Assembly: GCF_000813005.1 (NCBI RefSeq)
Contig: NZ_JSYP01000009.1
Location: 62,001 to 126,000 of the forward strand
From: Flavobacterium sp. KMS
GTDB lineage: Bacteria; Bacteroidota; Bacteroidia; Flavobacteriales; Flavobacteriaceae
Direction: 5' to 3'
DNA length: 64,000 nt
Shown here: one piece after another, positions 43,814 through 52,242 of the stretch
Layout: each line of letters starts with the position of its first letter
How positions within the stretch are numbered: position 1 is the first letter of the stretch
Notes under the pieces: model-generated
What the model was told of the DNA's origin: nothing
Databases searched by the model: none
The model's input: only the letters and a program-made list of their open reading frames with translations
Position numbers and translations under genes: made by a program

Positions 43814-44323
43814 ATGAGTAATAAAACAACCATCATACTTTCTATCCTAATCATTACTTTTTTAAGCTGTGGTTTTTCATATCTAAACGGTCAAACCAAA
43901 CCAGTAGATCCTAAAGTAATACAGGATACTTTAAAAAACCAAAAAAATAAAACTGTTGCCTCCCCTACTAATACAGAAAAAGACTCTATAACTATAGATA
44001 AAAATTCCAAGTTAAAAATTTACAAAAAATCTGCTCACGCTTCCTATTATTCAGATCGTTTTAATGGTCGAAAAACTGCAAACGGAAGTCGCTTCAACAA
44101 CAATAAATATACTGCTGCTCACAAAAAACTTCCGTTTGGTACTAAAGTAAAAGTTACAAACGAAGCCAATGGAAAATTTGTAATTGTAGAAATCACAGAT
44201 AGAGGCCCATTTGTAAGAACACGTGAAATAGACTTATCAAAACGTGCTTTTATGGACATCACTAAACACAAAGGTGCCGGAGCAATGACTGTAACTATCG
44301 AAACAATAGAAAAAATTAAATAA
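43814..44323 (+). CDS. RlpA-like septal ring lytic transglycosylase family protein
   Basis: The product has 169 residues. An N-terminal lipoprotein-like signal (MSNKTTIILSILIITFLSC, lipobox FLSC) is followed by a linker rich in Lys/Thr/Asp. A double-psi beta-barrel domain follows (about 75-168: SAHASYYSDRFNGRKTANGSRFNNNKYTAAHKKLPFGTKVKVTN, then VEITDRGPFVRTREIDLSKRAF) with the catalytic-type Asp in TDRGP. RlpA family proteins cleave or bind denuded peptidoglycan. No SPOR domain is present. The 3' end overlaps the convergent DinB gene by 8 bp. Confidence 0.88.
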   Translation: MSNKTTIILSILIITFLSCGFSYLNGQTKPVDPKVIQDTLKNQKNKTVASPTNTEKDSITIDKNSKLKIYKKSAHASYYSDRFNGRKTANGSRFNNNKYTAAHKKLPFGTKVKVTNEANGKFVIVEITDRGPFVRTREIDLSKRAFMDITKHKGAGAMTVTIETIEKIK

Positions 44324-44771
44324 ATTTTCGGATACTCATCATGATTCCAACATGGAGTGCTTCGTGGTAGTTGTTAAAAGACAATGCATCTTCAATATTT
44401 TTAAAGATAAAACCAAGACTTGTTGTTAACTCATTATATGTTTTAAACGCATTAGCATTATAATCTGCTTCTGTTTTCTTTATAGTTTCAAAAAGCAAAG
44501 ATTTAATTTCTTGAAGTTCTGCTTGTGATACATCACCTTCAGGCTTGGTGTCTTTTCTATATTTTGCAACCAACTCGTCCGAAACCATCATTGGCAACCC
44601 TGATAACTTATAAACCAGAAGTTGTTGTGTAACAACAATATGCGCAACATTCCAAATTATATTATTATTAAATCCCTCAGGAACTTTGTTTAATTGCTCT
44701 AATGAATAATTATCTAAAAATTGTAAAATTAAATTTCTGCTTACTCTAGTTGCTTCAAATGCTTGATTCAT
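44316..44771 (-). CDS. DinB-family four-helix metalloprotein
   Basis: From the ATG at 44771 the product has 151 residues. An upstream in-frame start at 44834 is rejected because it would add a Lys/Phe-rich segment foreign to the family and run into the divergent gene. DinB-like features are the His in NVAHIVVTQQLLVY and the paired His in NYHEALHVGIMMS, forming the three-His metal site. Members include nickel- or zinc-dependent thiol-S-transferases; the substrate is unknown here. Confidence 0.85.
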   Translation of the reverse strand: MNQAFEATRVSRNLILQFLDNYSLEQLNKVPEGFNNNIIWNVAHIVVTQQLLVYKLSGLPMMVSDELVAKYRKDTKPEGDVSQAELQEIKSLLFETIKKTEADYNANAFKTYNELTTSLGFIFKNIEDALSFNNYHEALHVGIMMSIRKFI

Positions 44772-44846
44772 GATTATGTTTTTTTTTATAAAAATAAACA
44801 ATTTAAATATTAAATGAATTTTCTTTGCACTCAAAACTTTGATACT

Positions 44847-45200
44847 ATGAACAAAATATACTACCTCGCTTCTTGCGATACTTGTCGTAAAATTATAAAA
44901 GGATTACCTAAAGATAATGACTTGGTTTTTCATGACATCAAGCAAAATCCAATTACTGAAACTGAGCTTGAGGAAATGCATCAACTATCTGGTAGTTACG
45001 AGGCTTTATTTAGCAAAAAGGCCCAATTATATAAATCTATGGATTTAAAAAACAAATCCCTGACCGAAGCCGATTTTAAGAAATACATATTAGAACATTA
45101 TACTTTCTTGAGCCGACCTGTCTTTATTATTGACGAAAAAATATACATTGGCAACTCGCAACAAAATATCTTACAGGTAATGAAGGTTTTAACCAAATAA
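44847..45200 (+). CDS. ArsC/Spx-family thioredoxin-fold protein
   Basis: From the ATG at 44847 the product has 117 residues. The motif CDTC near residue 9, followed by RKIIKGLP, and the ArsC-type TxRP segment (FLSRPVFIIDEKIYIGN) are visible. The family covers arsenate reductases and Spx-like regulators; with no ars genes nearby, a redox or regulatory role is at least as likely. A TTTCTTTG sequence at 44820 could be a one-mismatch -7 box and supports this start over the longer frame at 44814. Confidence 0.83.
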   Translation: MNKIYYLASCDTCRKIIKGLPKDNDLVFHDIKQNPITETELEEMHQLSGSYEALFSKKAQLYKSMDLKNKSLTEADFKKYILEHYTFLSRPVFIIDEKIYIGNSQQNILQVMKVLTK

Positions 45201-45230
45201 CCATCATCAACAATACACCAAATATTTCAT

Positions 45231-45238
45231 TATCTTTG
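45231..45238 (+). promoter_or_regulatory. -7 promoter box (TATCTTTG) for the yicC-gmk-nadD group
   Basis: This is a perfect TAnnTTTG match, 20 bp upstream of the yicC ATG. Confidence 0.65.
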
Positions 45239-45258
45239 CCCCTCTATATCCAATTTAT

Positions 45259-46119
45259 ATGATACAATCCATGACAGGGTTCGGCAAAGCTTCTTTGCAA
45301 TTACCAACAAAAAAAATTACTGTAGAAGTAAAATCGTTAAACAGTAAAGGTTTAGACCTTAATGTGAGAATGCCTTCACTTTACAGAGAAATGGAGTTGG
45401 GTTTACGCAATCAGATTGCACTGAAACTAGAAAGAGGTAAAGTCGATTTTTCTATTTTTATCGAAAGTACTTCCGAACAAACATCTACGAAAGTAAATGT
45501 TCCTATCGTGAGAATTTATATCAACCAACTGAAGGAAGTTTATCCTGAAGCTGATGAAACTGAATTAATGAAAATGGCTATTCGTATGCCAGACACATTA
45601 AAAACGGAACGTGAAGAAATTGATGAGAATGATTGGGAACAAATTCAAACTGTAATCGAGGAAGCTTTACAAAACATCTTGAATTTTAGAAAAGATGAAG
45701 GTGAATCTCTTGAAAAAGAATTTCAATTACGAATAGGTAATATCCGTCAGTACATGACAGATGCTTTAGCATTAGACCCAGAACGTGTTCAGGCTATCAA
45801 AGACCGTTTGCAAACTGCAATTTCTGAACTTAAAGTAAATGTTGATGAAAATCGTTTTGAGCAAGAACTTATCTACTATCTAGAAAAACTAGATATAACT
45901 GAAGAAAAAGTACGCTTGACCAATCATCTTGATTATTTCCTTCAAACTATCGATGGTACTGAAGCCAATGGTAGAAAATTAGGTTTTATAACTCAAGAAA
46001 TGGGACGTGAAATCAATACTATGGGTTCTAAGTCTAATCATGCTCAAATGCAAAAATTGGTCGTGATGATGAAAGATGAACTTGAGAAAATTAAAGAGCA
46101 GGTTTTGAATGTTTTGTAA
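45259..46119 (+). CDS. YicC/YloC-family endoribonuclease
   Basis: The 286-residue protein starts with the family hallmark MIQSMTGFGKA, has the central region VEVKSLNSKGLDLNVRMPSLYREME, and ends in the DUF1732 segment with REINTMGSKSNHAQMQKLVVMMKDELEKIKEQVLNVL. E. coli YicC is an endoribonuclease that affects small-RNA stability. Synteny with gmk is widespread in bacteria and is kept here, with a repeat element between the two genes. Confidence 0.94.
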   Translation: MIQSMTGFGKASLQLPTKKITVEVKSLNSKGLDLNVRMPSLYREMELGLRNQIALKLERGKVDFSIFIESTSEQTSTKVNVPIVRIYINQLKEVYPEADETELMKMAIRMPDTLKTEREEIDENDWEQIQTVIEEALQNILNFRKDEGESLEKEFQLRIGNIRQYMTDALALDPERVQAIKDRLQTAISELKVNVDENRFEQELIYYLEKLDITEEKVRLTNHLDYFLQTIDGTEANGRKLGFITQEMGREINTMGSKSNHAQMQKLVVMMKDELEKIKEQVLNVL

Positions 46120-46190
46120 AAACTAGAAACCAAAAAAGATATACTAAATAAAAGCTTAAAGCATAATGCTTAAGGCCAAAAGCATAAGTA
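46120..46190. repeat. Phrase element AAGCTTAAAGCATAATGCTTAA between yicC and gmk
   Basis: CTTAAAGCAT is followed directly by its near-complement AATGCTTAAG. Further AAAGCATAAG words continue up to the gmk start. Confidence 0.55.
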
Positions 46191-46763
46191 ATGAAAAAAG
46201 GGAAATTAATCGTATTCTCAGCACCTTCCGGTTCAGGAAAAACAACCATTGTTAGACATTTATTAAGTAAAGAAGATTTAAACTTAGAATTTTCTATTTC
46301 AGCAGCCTCACGTGAACCTCGCGGAGAGGAAGTTCATGGAACTGATTATTACTTTATTTCATTAGAAGAATTTAAAAAACATATTAAAGCCGAAGATTTC
46401 CTGGAGTGGGAAGAAGTATATCGTGATAATTTTTATGGGACTTTAAAAAGCGAAATCGAACGCATTTGGGCTTTAGGAAAAAATGTGATTTTTGACATTG
46501 ATGTTTCTGGAGGATTACGTATTAAGCATAAATTTCCTGAAGAAACTCTTGCCGTTTTTGTAAAACCACCAAGTATCGATGAGTTGAAAATTCGTTTGAA
46601 AAAACGCTCGACTGAAAGTGAAGACAAAATTAATATGCGTATTGCAAAAGCATCTGTAGAATTGGCAACTGCTCCGCAATTTGATAAAATCATCAAGAAC
46701 TACGATTTGGATACTGCCAAAGAAGAAGCTTACCAACTGGTAAAAGAGTTTATTAATAAATAA
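46191..46763 (+). CDS. gmk: Guanylate kinase
   Basis: Gmk phosphorylates GMP to GDP with ATP. The 190-residue protein has the P-loop SAPSGSGKTT (about 9-18), the GMP-binding motifs SREPRGEEVHGTDYYF and FLEWEEVYRDNFYGT, and the lid region RLKKRSTESEDKINMRIAKA. It sits in the conserved yicC-gmk-nadD order, interrupted only by a DoxX gene. Confidence 0.97.
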   Translation: MKKGKLIVFSAPSGSGKTTIVRHLLSKEDLNLEFSISAASREPRGEEVHGTDYYFISLEEFKKHIKAEDFLEWEEVYRDNFYGTLKSEIERIWALGKNVIFDIDVSGGLRIKHKFPEETLAVFVKPPSIDELKIRLKKRSTESEDKINMRIAKASVELATAPQFDKIIKNYDLDTAKEEAYQLVKEFINK

Positions 46764-46824
46764 GATCACGCTCTAAAAAGCAATATAAACGCCAATTATT
46801 TTAAAAATAAAAAACAGTACTATT

Positions 46825-47247
46825 ATGAACAGATTATTTCAGGTAAAAAGAAGCGAAAACAAAGTCGATTTTATTATTCTTATAATCCGATTATCAATTG
46901 CAACATTGATGATTTTTCATGGTTTACCAAAGTTAAATACACTTTTAGCCGGAGGTGAAATTCAATTTCCGGATCCTCTGGGAGTAGGTAGTACGTTTTC
47001 TTTAGGTCTTGCTGTTTTTGCCGAAGTTGTATGTTCATTTCTTATTGCAATAGGTTTAGCAACAAGATTAGCTTCGATTCCTTTAATAATAACAATGTTA
47101 GTTGCTGTATTTGTTGTTCACGGAGCTGACCCAATCGATGTTAAAGAAATGGCGATTTTATATCTATTATTTTATTTACTTCTTTTTGTAACAGGAAGTG
47201 GTAAATTCTCGATAGACAATTTCATTAGTAAAAAGAGTCGTTTTTAA
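46825..47247 (+). CDS. DoxX-family membrane protein
   Basis: The 140-residue inner-membrane protein has four helices and the DoxX signature LRLSIATLMIFHGLPKLNTLLAGG, then GLAVFAEVVCSFLIAIGLATRLASIPLIITMLVAVFVVHGADP. Members occur with thiosulfate:quinone oxidoreductase or as redox-related membrane proteins; the function here is unknown. It is inserted between gmk and nadD. Confidence 0.88.
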   Translation: MNRLFQVKRSENKVDFIILIIRLSIATLMIFHGLPKLNTLLAGGEIQFPDPLGVGSTFSLGLAVFAEVVCSFLIAIGLATRLASIPLIITMLVAVFVVHGADPIDVKEMAILYLLFYLLLFVTGSGKFSIDNFISKKSRF

Positions 47248-47361
47248 GCTTAACAGCTATTATTTTAGAACAATTTGAAAGTAAAAAAGATAAAACCTCA
47301 TCCAGTTAAAATACTGATGTAGTTAAAGCTATTTAATCTATCAAACAAAATTACCTTTTTT

Positions 47362-47943
47362 ATGAAAATTGGTCTTTATTTCGGAACTTTCAATCCCATA
47401 CATGTTGGGCATCTTATCATTGCCAATCACATGGCAGAACATGCCGATTTAGACCAGGTTTGGATGGTAGTTACACCACATAACCCTCTTAAAAAGAAGG
47501 ATACATTACTAGACGATTACCATCGTTTACAAATGGTTCATTTGGCTACAGATAGTTTTGATAAATTAAAACCTTCAGATATTGAGTTTAAACTCTCTCA
47601 GCCTAATTATACTGTAAATACATTAGTTCATTTACAAGAAAGATATCCTAATCATGAATTTTCATTGATTATGGGCGAAGACAATTTAAAAACACTTCAT
47701 AAATGGAAGAACTACGAAGTGATTCTTCAAGATTATGACATTTATGTTTATCCAAGAATTTCATCTGAAGTAGAAAATTTAGAACTAAAAAATCATCCTA
47801 AAATTCATTTAATAGATGCGCCAATTGTAGAAATATCTTCTACTTTTATTCGTAATAATATTAAAGAAGGAAAAAATATTCAGCCATTATTACCCGAGAA
47901 AGTCTGGGAATATATTGACCACAATAATTTTTATAAGAAGTAA
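47362..47943 (+). CDS. nadD: Nicotinate-nucleotide adenylyltransferase
   Basis: NadD adenylates nicotinate mononucleotide (and often NMN weakly) in NAD+ synthesis. The 193-residue protein has the nucleotidyltransferase motif FGTFNPIHVGHLIIA (8-22, with HxGH) and the C-terminal SSTFIRNNIKEG. It converges on the NAD/ADP-ribose operon that ends 242 bp away on the other strand, so NAD-related genes meet here from both sides. Whether it is under NrtR control is unknown; no operator copy was seen upstream. Confidence 0.95.
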   Translation: MKIGLYFGTFNPIHVGHLIIANHMAEHADLDQVWMVVTPHNPLKKKDTLLDDYHRLQMVHLATDSFDKLKPSDIEFKLSQPNYTVNTLVHLQERYPNHEFSLIMGEDNLKTLHKWKNYEVILQDYDIYVYPRISSEVENLELKNHPKIHLIDAPIVEISSTFIRNNIKEGKNIQPLLPEKVWEYIDHNNFYKK

Positions 47944-47983
47944 AAAAGCTGTCTGAAAAATATTTTTCAGACAGCTTTTTTTA
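47943..47983 (+). terminator. Terminator after nadD
   Basis: AAAAAAGCTGTCTGAAAAA and its complement TTTTTCAGACAGCTTTTTT form a nearly perfect stem of about 18 bp. Confidence 0.93.
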
Positions 47984-48011
47984 TCATTTTAAAGATTCTT
48001 AACACACAATC

Positions 48012-48114
48012 TTGTCTTTTCGACGAAGGAGAAATCTACACAAGTAGCTCCTTCCTAATGTTGTGAGTCCTTGTCGAGTTTCTAGTGGAGATTTCTCCTT
48101 CGTCGAAAAGACAA
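48012..48114. repeat. 26-bp perfect inverted repeat element
   Basis: The left arm at 48012-48037 (begins TTGTCTTTTCGACGAAGG) and the right arm at 48089-48114 are perfect inverted copies around a 51-bp loop. The loop contains a second CTCCTTCC and TTGTCGAG word. There is no ORF. It lies between convergent nadD and the NAMPT-like gene. Confidence 0.85.
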
Positions 48115-48144
48115 ATACAACGGCAAAACAAACATTACTAAGAA

Positions 48145-48176
48145 CGAATTAATCCCGAAGCTTCGGAATTAATCCG
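48145..48176. repeat. Palindrome centred on CGAAGCTTCG
   Basis: ATTAATCCCGAAGCTTCGGA followed by ATTAAT is a palindrome with one mismatched pair, just downstream of the 26-bp inverted repeat. It may end the NAD operon transcript. Confidence 0.6.
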
Positions 48177-48185
48177 TTGAAAACA

Positions 48186-49655
48186 TTACACCATTACACT
48201 TAATTGAGTTTTAACTCTCGCTCTAATCTCAGTTAATGAGTGGTCGATTAATAATTTTCCATCTCTAAAGACTTCTTTTAATTCCCCTTTACCCTCTTCT
48301 TCCCAAGAAACATTATCTGTTAATTGATATACACCATCTACTAGGTCAATTTTCATTAATCCTTTAGCCGATTTTTTAGTTCCATCATCAGTAATTGGAT
48401 CTTTAAAGATTGCTCTTCCTTCTCCGTTTACTTCACCATACGTAGCTTTCATTGCAAAACCAAAAGTATCTCTGGTATTGTATTGGTACGTAAATGATCC
48501 AATTCCTAAAACCACATTTGTAGAAGCAAAACCTTTGGCTTTTAATCTTTCGCAAATTTGAGTGGCTCTCGCTACAGTAATACTATCACCATATATTGCC
48601 CCAATTTGTGGTACTAATTCTTTATATCCTTTGCTATTTGTAGTTCCTCCAAAAACATCCCAGATTAACTCAATAACACCTTTCTTTTCTTGTTCTGTCT
48701 TCCCGTTTGGATTACCACAAATAATGTCAACAGGATCTCCACTATCAGGTCTAATTACTACTTTACCTTCTCTAGAAAGAATCTCTTCTTTTAATCGAGG
48801 CAAATAATCAATTAACACTTTCCATAAATCCCAAGTGTCAGAAACGATAGAAACAATTCCTTTAGGATACACTTCGCAAATCAATCTTTTAAAAGTTTCG
48901 CATTCTCCCTCAGTAGTTCCCATACACATTACAGAATGTTCTGTTGCAGCTACAGATCCAGCAACTAGTTCAACATCGGAATTAGCGTTATAATATTCCT
49001 CTAGAAAATCAATTGCAGGAATTGTGTCAGAACCTGTAAAGCTTAATAAATGTCCCGCAGATGAAGTTACCGCAGCTTCTATTCCTCCCATTCCTCTCAT
49101 AGAGAAATCATGTCCTTGCCAATCTACAAACTCTGGAACTGATGAAGTTTCTTGTGCGTATTTATCAAGTACAATTCTATACTGCTTAGCAATTGTTGCA
49201 GAGTTACAAGGCAACCAAACTACTGCTGAAAGTAATGTTTCGAAATAATTTGTTAACCAAAAAAACTCTGGTATTGTATTATACATCGTAAACATAGGCA
49301 CACGAACAGGAACGCTTGCTCCTTCTGGCAATGCTTTAAAAACCATCGGTATATATCCTAAATCATGTAAATCCTCAATATGTTTGGTTCCAACTTGGTT
49401 TTCGCCTAAATAATTATTGATTCTACGAGAGTATTTTTTTATAACTTCTTCTTTTGGTTGTTTAAAAAAGTATAAATCGAAATCCTGAATAATATATTTT
49501 TTGATAAAATATTGCAATCCAAAAAATACAACTTCATCAACTCCTTCGATTCTAGATTTTCTCGGTGTCCAGTTAGAATATACTAATGATGTTCCTGTTG
49601 GATATTGTCTTCTGTGGTCAACTTTGTAACCATCTGTTAATAATAGTGGGTTCAT
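48186..49655 (-). CDS. NAMPT-like nicotinamide (phospho)ribosyltransferase
   Basis: The 489-residue protein belongs to the NAMPT family (bacterial NadV), which joins nicotinamide to a phosphoribosyl donor. Residues matching the human active site are visible: HDFSMRG (182-188), the Asp in FTGSDT (D210), the catalytic His in AATEHSV (H240) and VIRPDSGDPV (300-309, with R302 and D304). The product would be NMN from PRPP. Because it is the last gene of an operon headed by a short PRPP-synthetase-like gene and full of ADP-ribose enzymes, it may instead use ADP-ribose pyrophosphate and make NAD+ directly, as described for the phage NARP1 enzyme Namat. Sequence inspection alone cannot decide. Confidence 0.92.
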   Translation of the reverse strand: MNPLLLTDGYKVDHRRQYPTGTSLVYSNWTPRKSRIEGVDEVVFFGLQYFIKKYIIQDFDLYFFKQPKEEVIKKYSRRINNYLGENQVGTKHIEDLHDLGYIPMVFKALPEGASVPVRVPMFTMYNTIPEFFWLTNYFETLLSAVVWLPCNSATIAKQYRIVLDKYAQETSSVPEFVDWQGHDFSMRGMGGIEAAVTSSAGHLLSFTGSDTIPAIDFLEEYYNANSDVELVAGSVAATEHSVMCMGTTEGECETFKRLICEVYPKGIVSIVSDTWDLWKVLIDYLPRLKEEILSREGKVVIRPDSGDPVDIICGNPNGKTEQEKKGVIELIWDVFGGTTNSKGYKELVPQIGAIYGDSITVARATQICERLKAKGFASTNVVLGIGSFTYQYNTRDTFGFAMKATYGEVNGEGRAIFKDPITDDGTKKSAKGLMKIDLVDGVYQLTDNVSWEEEGKGELKEVFRDGKLLIDHSLTEIRARVKTQLSVMV

Positions 49656-49671
49656 GGTTTTATTGTTATTA

Positions 49672-50400
49672 TTATTTATTTCTTCCTTTTTCGTTCGGAT
49701 ATAATTCCTGAACTATATTACTTTGCCAAACTGTTTTTGTCTCAATATCCATACAGGATAATTTCCCGTAAAAAGCAGCTCCTGTATCAATATTCCAAAC
49801 ATTACAACCTTGCATAGGAACTTGAATATTGTAATTTAATGTTGGTGTATGACCTATGTATATTTCTTCGTAAAGTAATAATCTTTTGGGGTATAAAAGC
49901 GAATCTTTTTTTATTCGTTTATCCATTATCAACGCCATTTCCCATAATGTTCTGTCCCAAGAATAATTACTCGAATAATGTTCCTTCTCTGGACCGTGCA
50001 TTGATGAAAATCCTGCGTGAATAAATAGGCGATTTTGCTCATCAACATGATAATCTTTCATACTTTCGAAAAAGAACAAATGCTCCATTATTTTCTCAGT
50101 AGCATAATTTTCATAGCTTTTTATAGTCACCGTTCCTCCGTGTTGCAACCAAATACTATTTGGCTTTCCTGATTGTAACCATTCTTGACACCAAATATCA
50201 TGATTTCCTTTAATAAATATACAACTATGTGTTTTATTCAATTCGATAAGAAAATCAATTACAGCTGCCGATTCGCTCCAACCATCAACATAATCTCCCA
50301 AAAAAATAAGGTGGTCATTTTCTTTAACCTCCACTCTTTCTAATAATTGAACCAAAGCTTTTAAACCTCCGTGAATATCTCCAATAACTAATGTTCTCAT
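49672..50400 (-). CDS. PPP-family metallophosphatase
   Basis: The 242-residue protein has all core motifs of the PPP superfamily: GDIHG (7-11), GDYVDG (35-40) and KGNHD (64-68), then FIHAG and YIGHTP. Its size and simple architecture resemble bacteriophage lambda phosphatase and the phosphatase module of bacterial RNA-repair Pnkp. It may act on phosphoproteins, nucleotides or RNA ends. In this operon it could remove phosphate from ADP-ribose phosphates or RNA 2',3'-phosphates, which is inference. The ATG lies 38 bp after the preceding macro gene. Confidence 0.87.
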   Translation of the reverse strand: MRTLVIGDIHGGLKALVQLLERVEVKENDHLIFLGDYVDGWSESAAVIDFLIELNKTHSCIFIKGNHDIWCQEWLQSGKPNSIWLQHGGTVTIKSYENYATEKIMEHLFFFESMKDYHVDEQNRLFIHAGFSSMHGPEKEHYSSNYSWDRTLWEMALIMDKRIKKDSLLYPKRLLLYEEIYIGHTPTLNYNIQVPMQGCNVWNIDTGAAFYGKLSCMDIETKTVWQSNIVQELYPNEKGRNK

Positions 50401-50437
50401 TATATTTATTTATAAATGAAGTAGTGGTTTTTGTTAC

Positions 50438-51040
50438 TTAATAATCCCAGATTAGTCCTTTTTCGTTTAGTCTATATTGGTACTTTTGGGTATCGCCGAA
50501 AGTTTTATATTCTTTGTAATTTCTATTTATAATTTCATCATAAGCCAAAAACATTTGATTAGAAGCAATATGAAAAGGCATTCTTCCGCATCCAGTACAT
50601 AAACCCGGAATTGTGACTGTTTCTATTTTAGGATTATTTATACAAGCTATCAAAATTGCTTTCATAGCTAGAAAGGCATTTAGTGAAGTTGCAATATTAA
50701 AGCTCATCGGAACTCGCATAGTTGGAGCTGAGATTAAAAAGGGAACTTCACTATCTCCTGTTTCTAATGTGATTGATCTTCCAATTAAGAGTTCTCTTTC
50801 ATCAAGTTGAGCAATTTTTACTTGAAGTTCATCCTGCAAATGCCATCCAAATCTTTCTGACAAATGCCAATCTAATCCTCCGTCCATGAATCCAAATGAA
50901 TTTGCTGGACTTACTACTGCATCAGATTTTATTTTTGTAATATCCCCTTTTATTATACTGAGATTCTCACATTCTGAAAAATCATTTCTCCATGAATTGC
51001 CAAGTTCATCTTCTAAGTAAACCAATTTTATATGCAGCAT
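50438..51040 (-). CDS. Macro domain protein 1
   Basis: The 200-residue protein is a macro domain: ADP-ribose-binding signatures GDITKIKSDAVVSPANSFGFMDGGLDWHL (32-60) and a phosphate loop IPGLCTGCGRMP (about 145-156). The sequence is closer to phage-associated macro proteins than to the MacroD type, which has NAANxxLxGGGGVDGAIH. It should bind or hydrolyse ADP-ribose, its phosphates or ADP-ribosyl adducts. It follows kptA by 10 bp. Confidence 0.88.
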   Translation of the reverse strand: MLHIKLVYLEDELGNSWRNDFSECENLSIIKGDITKIKSDAVVSPANSFGFMDGGLDWHLSERFGWHLQDELQVKIAQLDERELLIGRSITLETGDSEVPFLISAPTMRVPMSFNIATSLNAFLAMKAILIACINNPKIETVTIPGLCTGCGRMPFHIASNQMFLAYDEIINRNYKEYKTFGDTQKYQYRLNEKGLIWDY

Positions 51041-51049
51041 ATTTTTGAA

Positions 51050-51592
51050 TTAAAATTGAATATATCTAACCGGAACAGCATCTGTTAACCAAACATTATT
51101 TTCAGACAAATAAAATTTAAATCCGTCTCTGTGCATGGCACCACTTCTAATGCTTAAAATCTGTGGAGATCCTCTTCTTCCACCCACTTTAATAGCTGTT
51201 TCTCTATCCTGGCTAAGATGTACGTGTTGACGGCTCATTTTCTGGAGTCCTTCTTTTTTGATACTATCCATAAACTTCCCAACTGTTCCGTGATACAAGA
51301 ACTCCGAAGGTTCAGCTTCATTCAGGTTTAACTCAACCGAAATTGAATGCCCCTGACTTGCTCTTATTTTAGTTTTATCTTCATTAAAAGCAAATCTTTT
51401 CTTATCGTTATTTTCTACTACATAATCCAGAAGTTCTGAATCTAATGTATTTCCGTTTTTCGAACATTTTGCAATCAATTCTTCTACATCTGCCCAACCA
51501 TTTTCGTCTAGTTTTAAATTTATGGTTTCTGGCGAATGTCTGAGTACTAAACTCAGGAATTTGCTAATGTTTTTTGCTATTTTTTCATTCAT
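51050..51592 (-). CDS. kptA: RNA 2'-phosphotransferase KptA (Tpt1)
   Basis: KptA removes an internal RNA 2'-phosphate using NAD+, releasing nicotinamide and ADP-ribose 1'',2''-cyclic phosphate. The 180-residue protein matches in full: FLSLVLRHSP (12-21, catalytic Arg18 and His19), NGWADVEELI (31-40), RASQGHS (77-83, Arg77), YHGT (100-103) and SRQHVHLS (120-127, Arg121). Its two products are the substrates expected for other genes here: nicotinamide for the NAMPT-like enzyme and the ADP-ribose phosphate for the Poa1-type macro domain. Confidence 0.95.
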   Translation of the reverse strand: MNEKIAKNISKFLSLVLRHSPETINLKLDENGWADVEELIAKCSKNGNTLDSELLDYVVENNDKKRFAFNEDKTKIRASQGHSISVELNLNEAEPSEFLYHGTVGKFMDSIKKEGLQKMSRQHVHLSQDRETAIKVGGRRGSPQILSIRSGAMHRDGFKFYLSENNVWLTDAVPVRYIQF

Positions 51593-51597
51593 GATTT

Positions 51598-52233
51598 CTA
51601 TGAAATTTTTAATTTCTTATTTAATTCTTCATCCTCAAAAAGGAAAGGTCTCTCAGCGGAAACCATCAAATATTCTAATTGTTTATTCTGAACAAATTCA
51701 TATTGTTCTTTTACAAAATCTGAAATATCCTCGATTAATACTATATCCTCTTTTGCAAAAGATTTTATAAAGTCATCTCTTAAACCAATCTGAATGGCTC
51801 TTCTCTCTAACTTATTTCCGTAAGGATCATGATCTGGATCCCATTGTAATCTTATTGATGATGTTTTTACCTGCGTTTGCCATTCTTCACGACTTATTCC
51901 AAGTGATGAATCATAAGACGAGTAAACTGCATTTTGTAAATACCTATTGAATGCTGAAATTTTAAGATGAATTGCCAACACCACTTCTTGTCCTTCTTTT
52001 GTTCCCCATCCGTTTCTGTACATCATCCACAGAAAATTAGGCTTAATCCAAGTCATTCTAGTAAGACTAAACTCTCCACCAAAAAATTGATTTTCAACTG
52101 CAAAATCCCCTATTTCTTTTCGGTATGATTGATAAACTATTATTTCCTCCTCGTCATATTGAGCCATAATGTGATAACCTGATTTTGGCCATTCTGCAAT
52201 TTGCTCATCATATTTTTTTAATTCTATTTTCAT
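51598..52233 (-). CDS. DUF4291 protein
   Basis: The 211-residue protein carries the DUF4291 signature: YDEEEIIVYQSYRKEIGDFAVENQ, then FSLTRMTWIKPNFLWMMYRNGWGTKEGQE, then SIRLQWDPDHDPYGNKLERRAIQIGLR. No signal peptide or membrane segment is present. The function of DUF4291 is not established to my knowledge. Its repeated conserved Tyr, Arg and Trp residues and the company of NAD-dependent KptA make a nucleotide- or NAD-related enzymatic role plausible. It is the only gene of the operon without an assignable reaction. Confidence 0.82.
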   Translation of the reverse strand: MKIELKKYDEQIAEWPKSGYHIMAQYDEEEIIVYQSYRKEIGDFAVENQFFGGEFSLTRMTWIKPNFLWMMYRNGWGTKEGQEVVLAIHLKISAFNRYLQNAVYSSYDSSLGISREEWQTQVKTSSIRLQWDPDHDPYGNKLERRAIQIGLRDDFIKSFAKEDIVLIEDISDFVKEQYEFVQNKQLEYLMVSAERPFLFEDEELNKKLKIS

Positions 52234-52242
52234 TTTATTTTG

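Noticed and set aside
44772..44834. Longer DinB start
   Set aside because: It would add 21 Lys/Phe/Ile-rich residues absent from the family and overlap the divergent ArsC-like gene.
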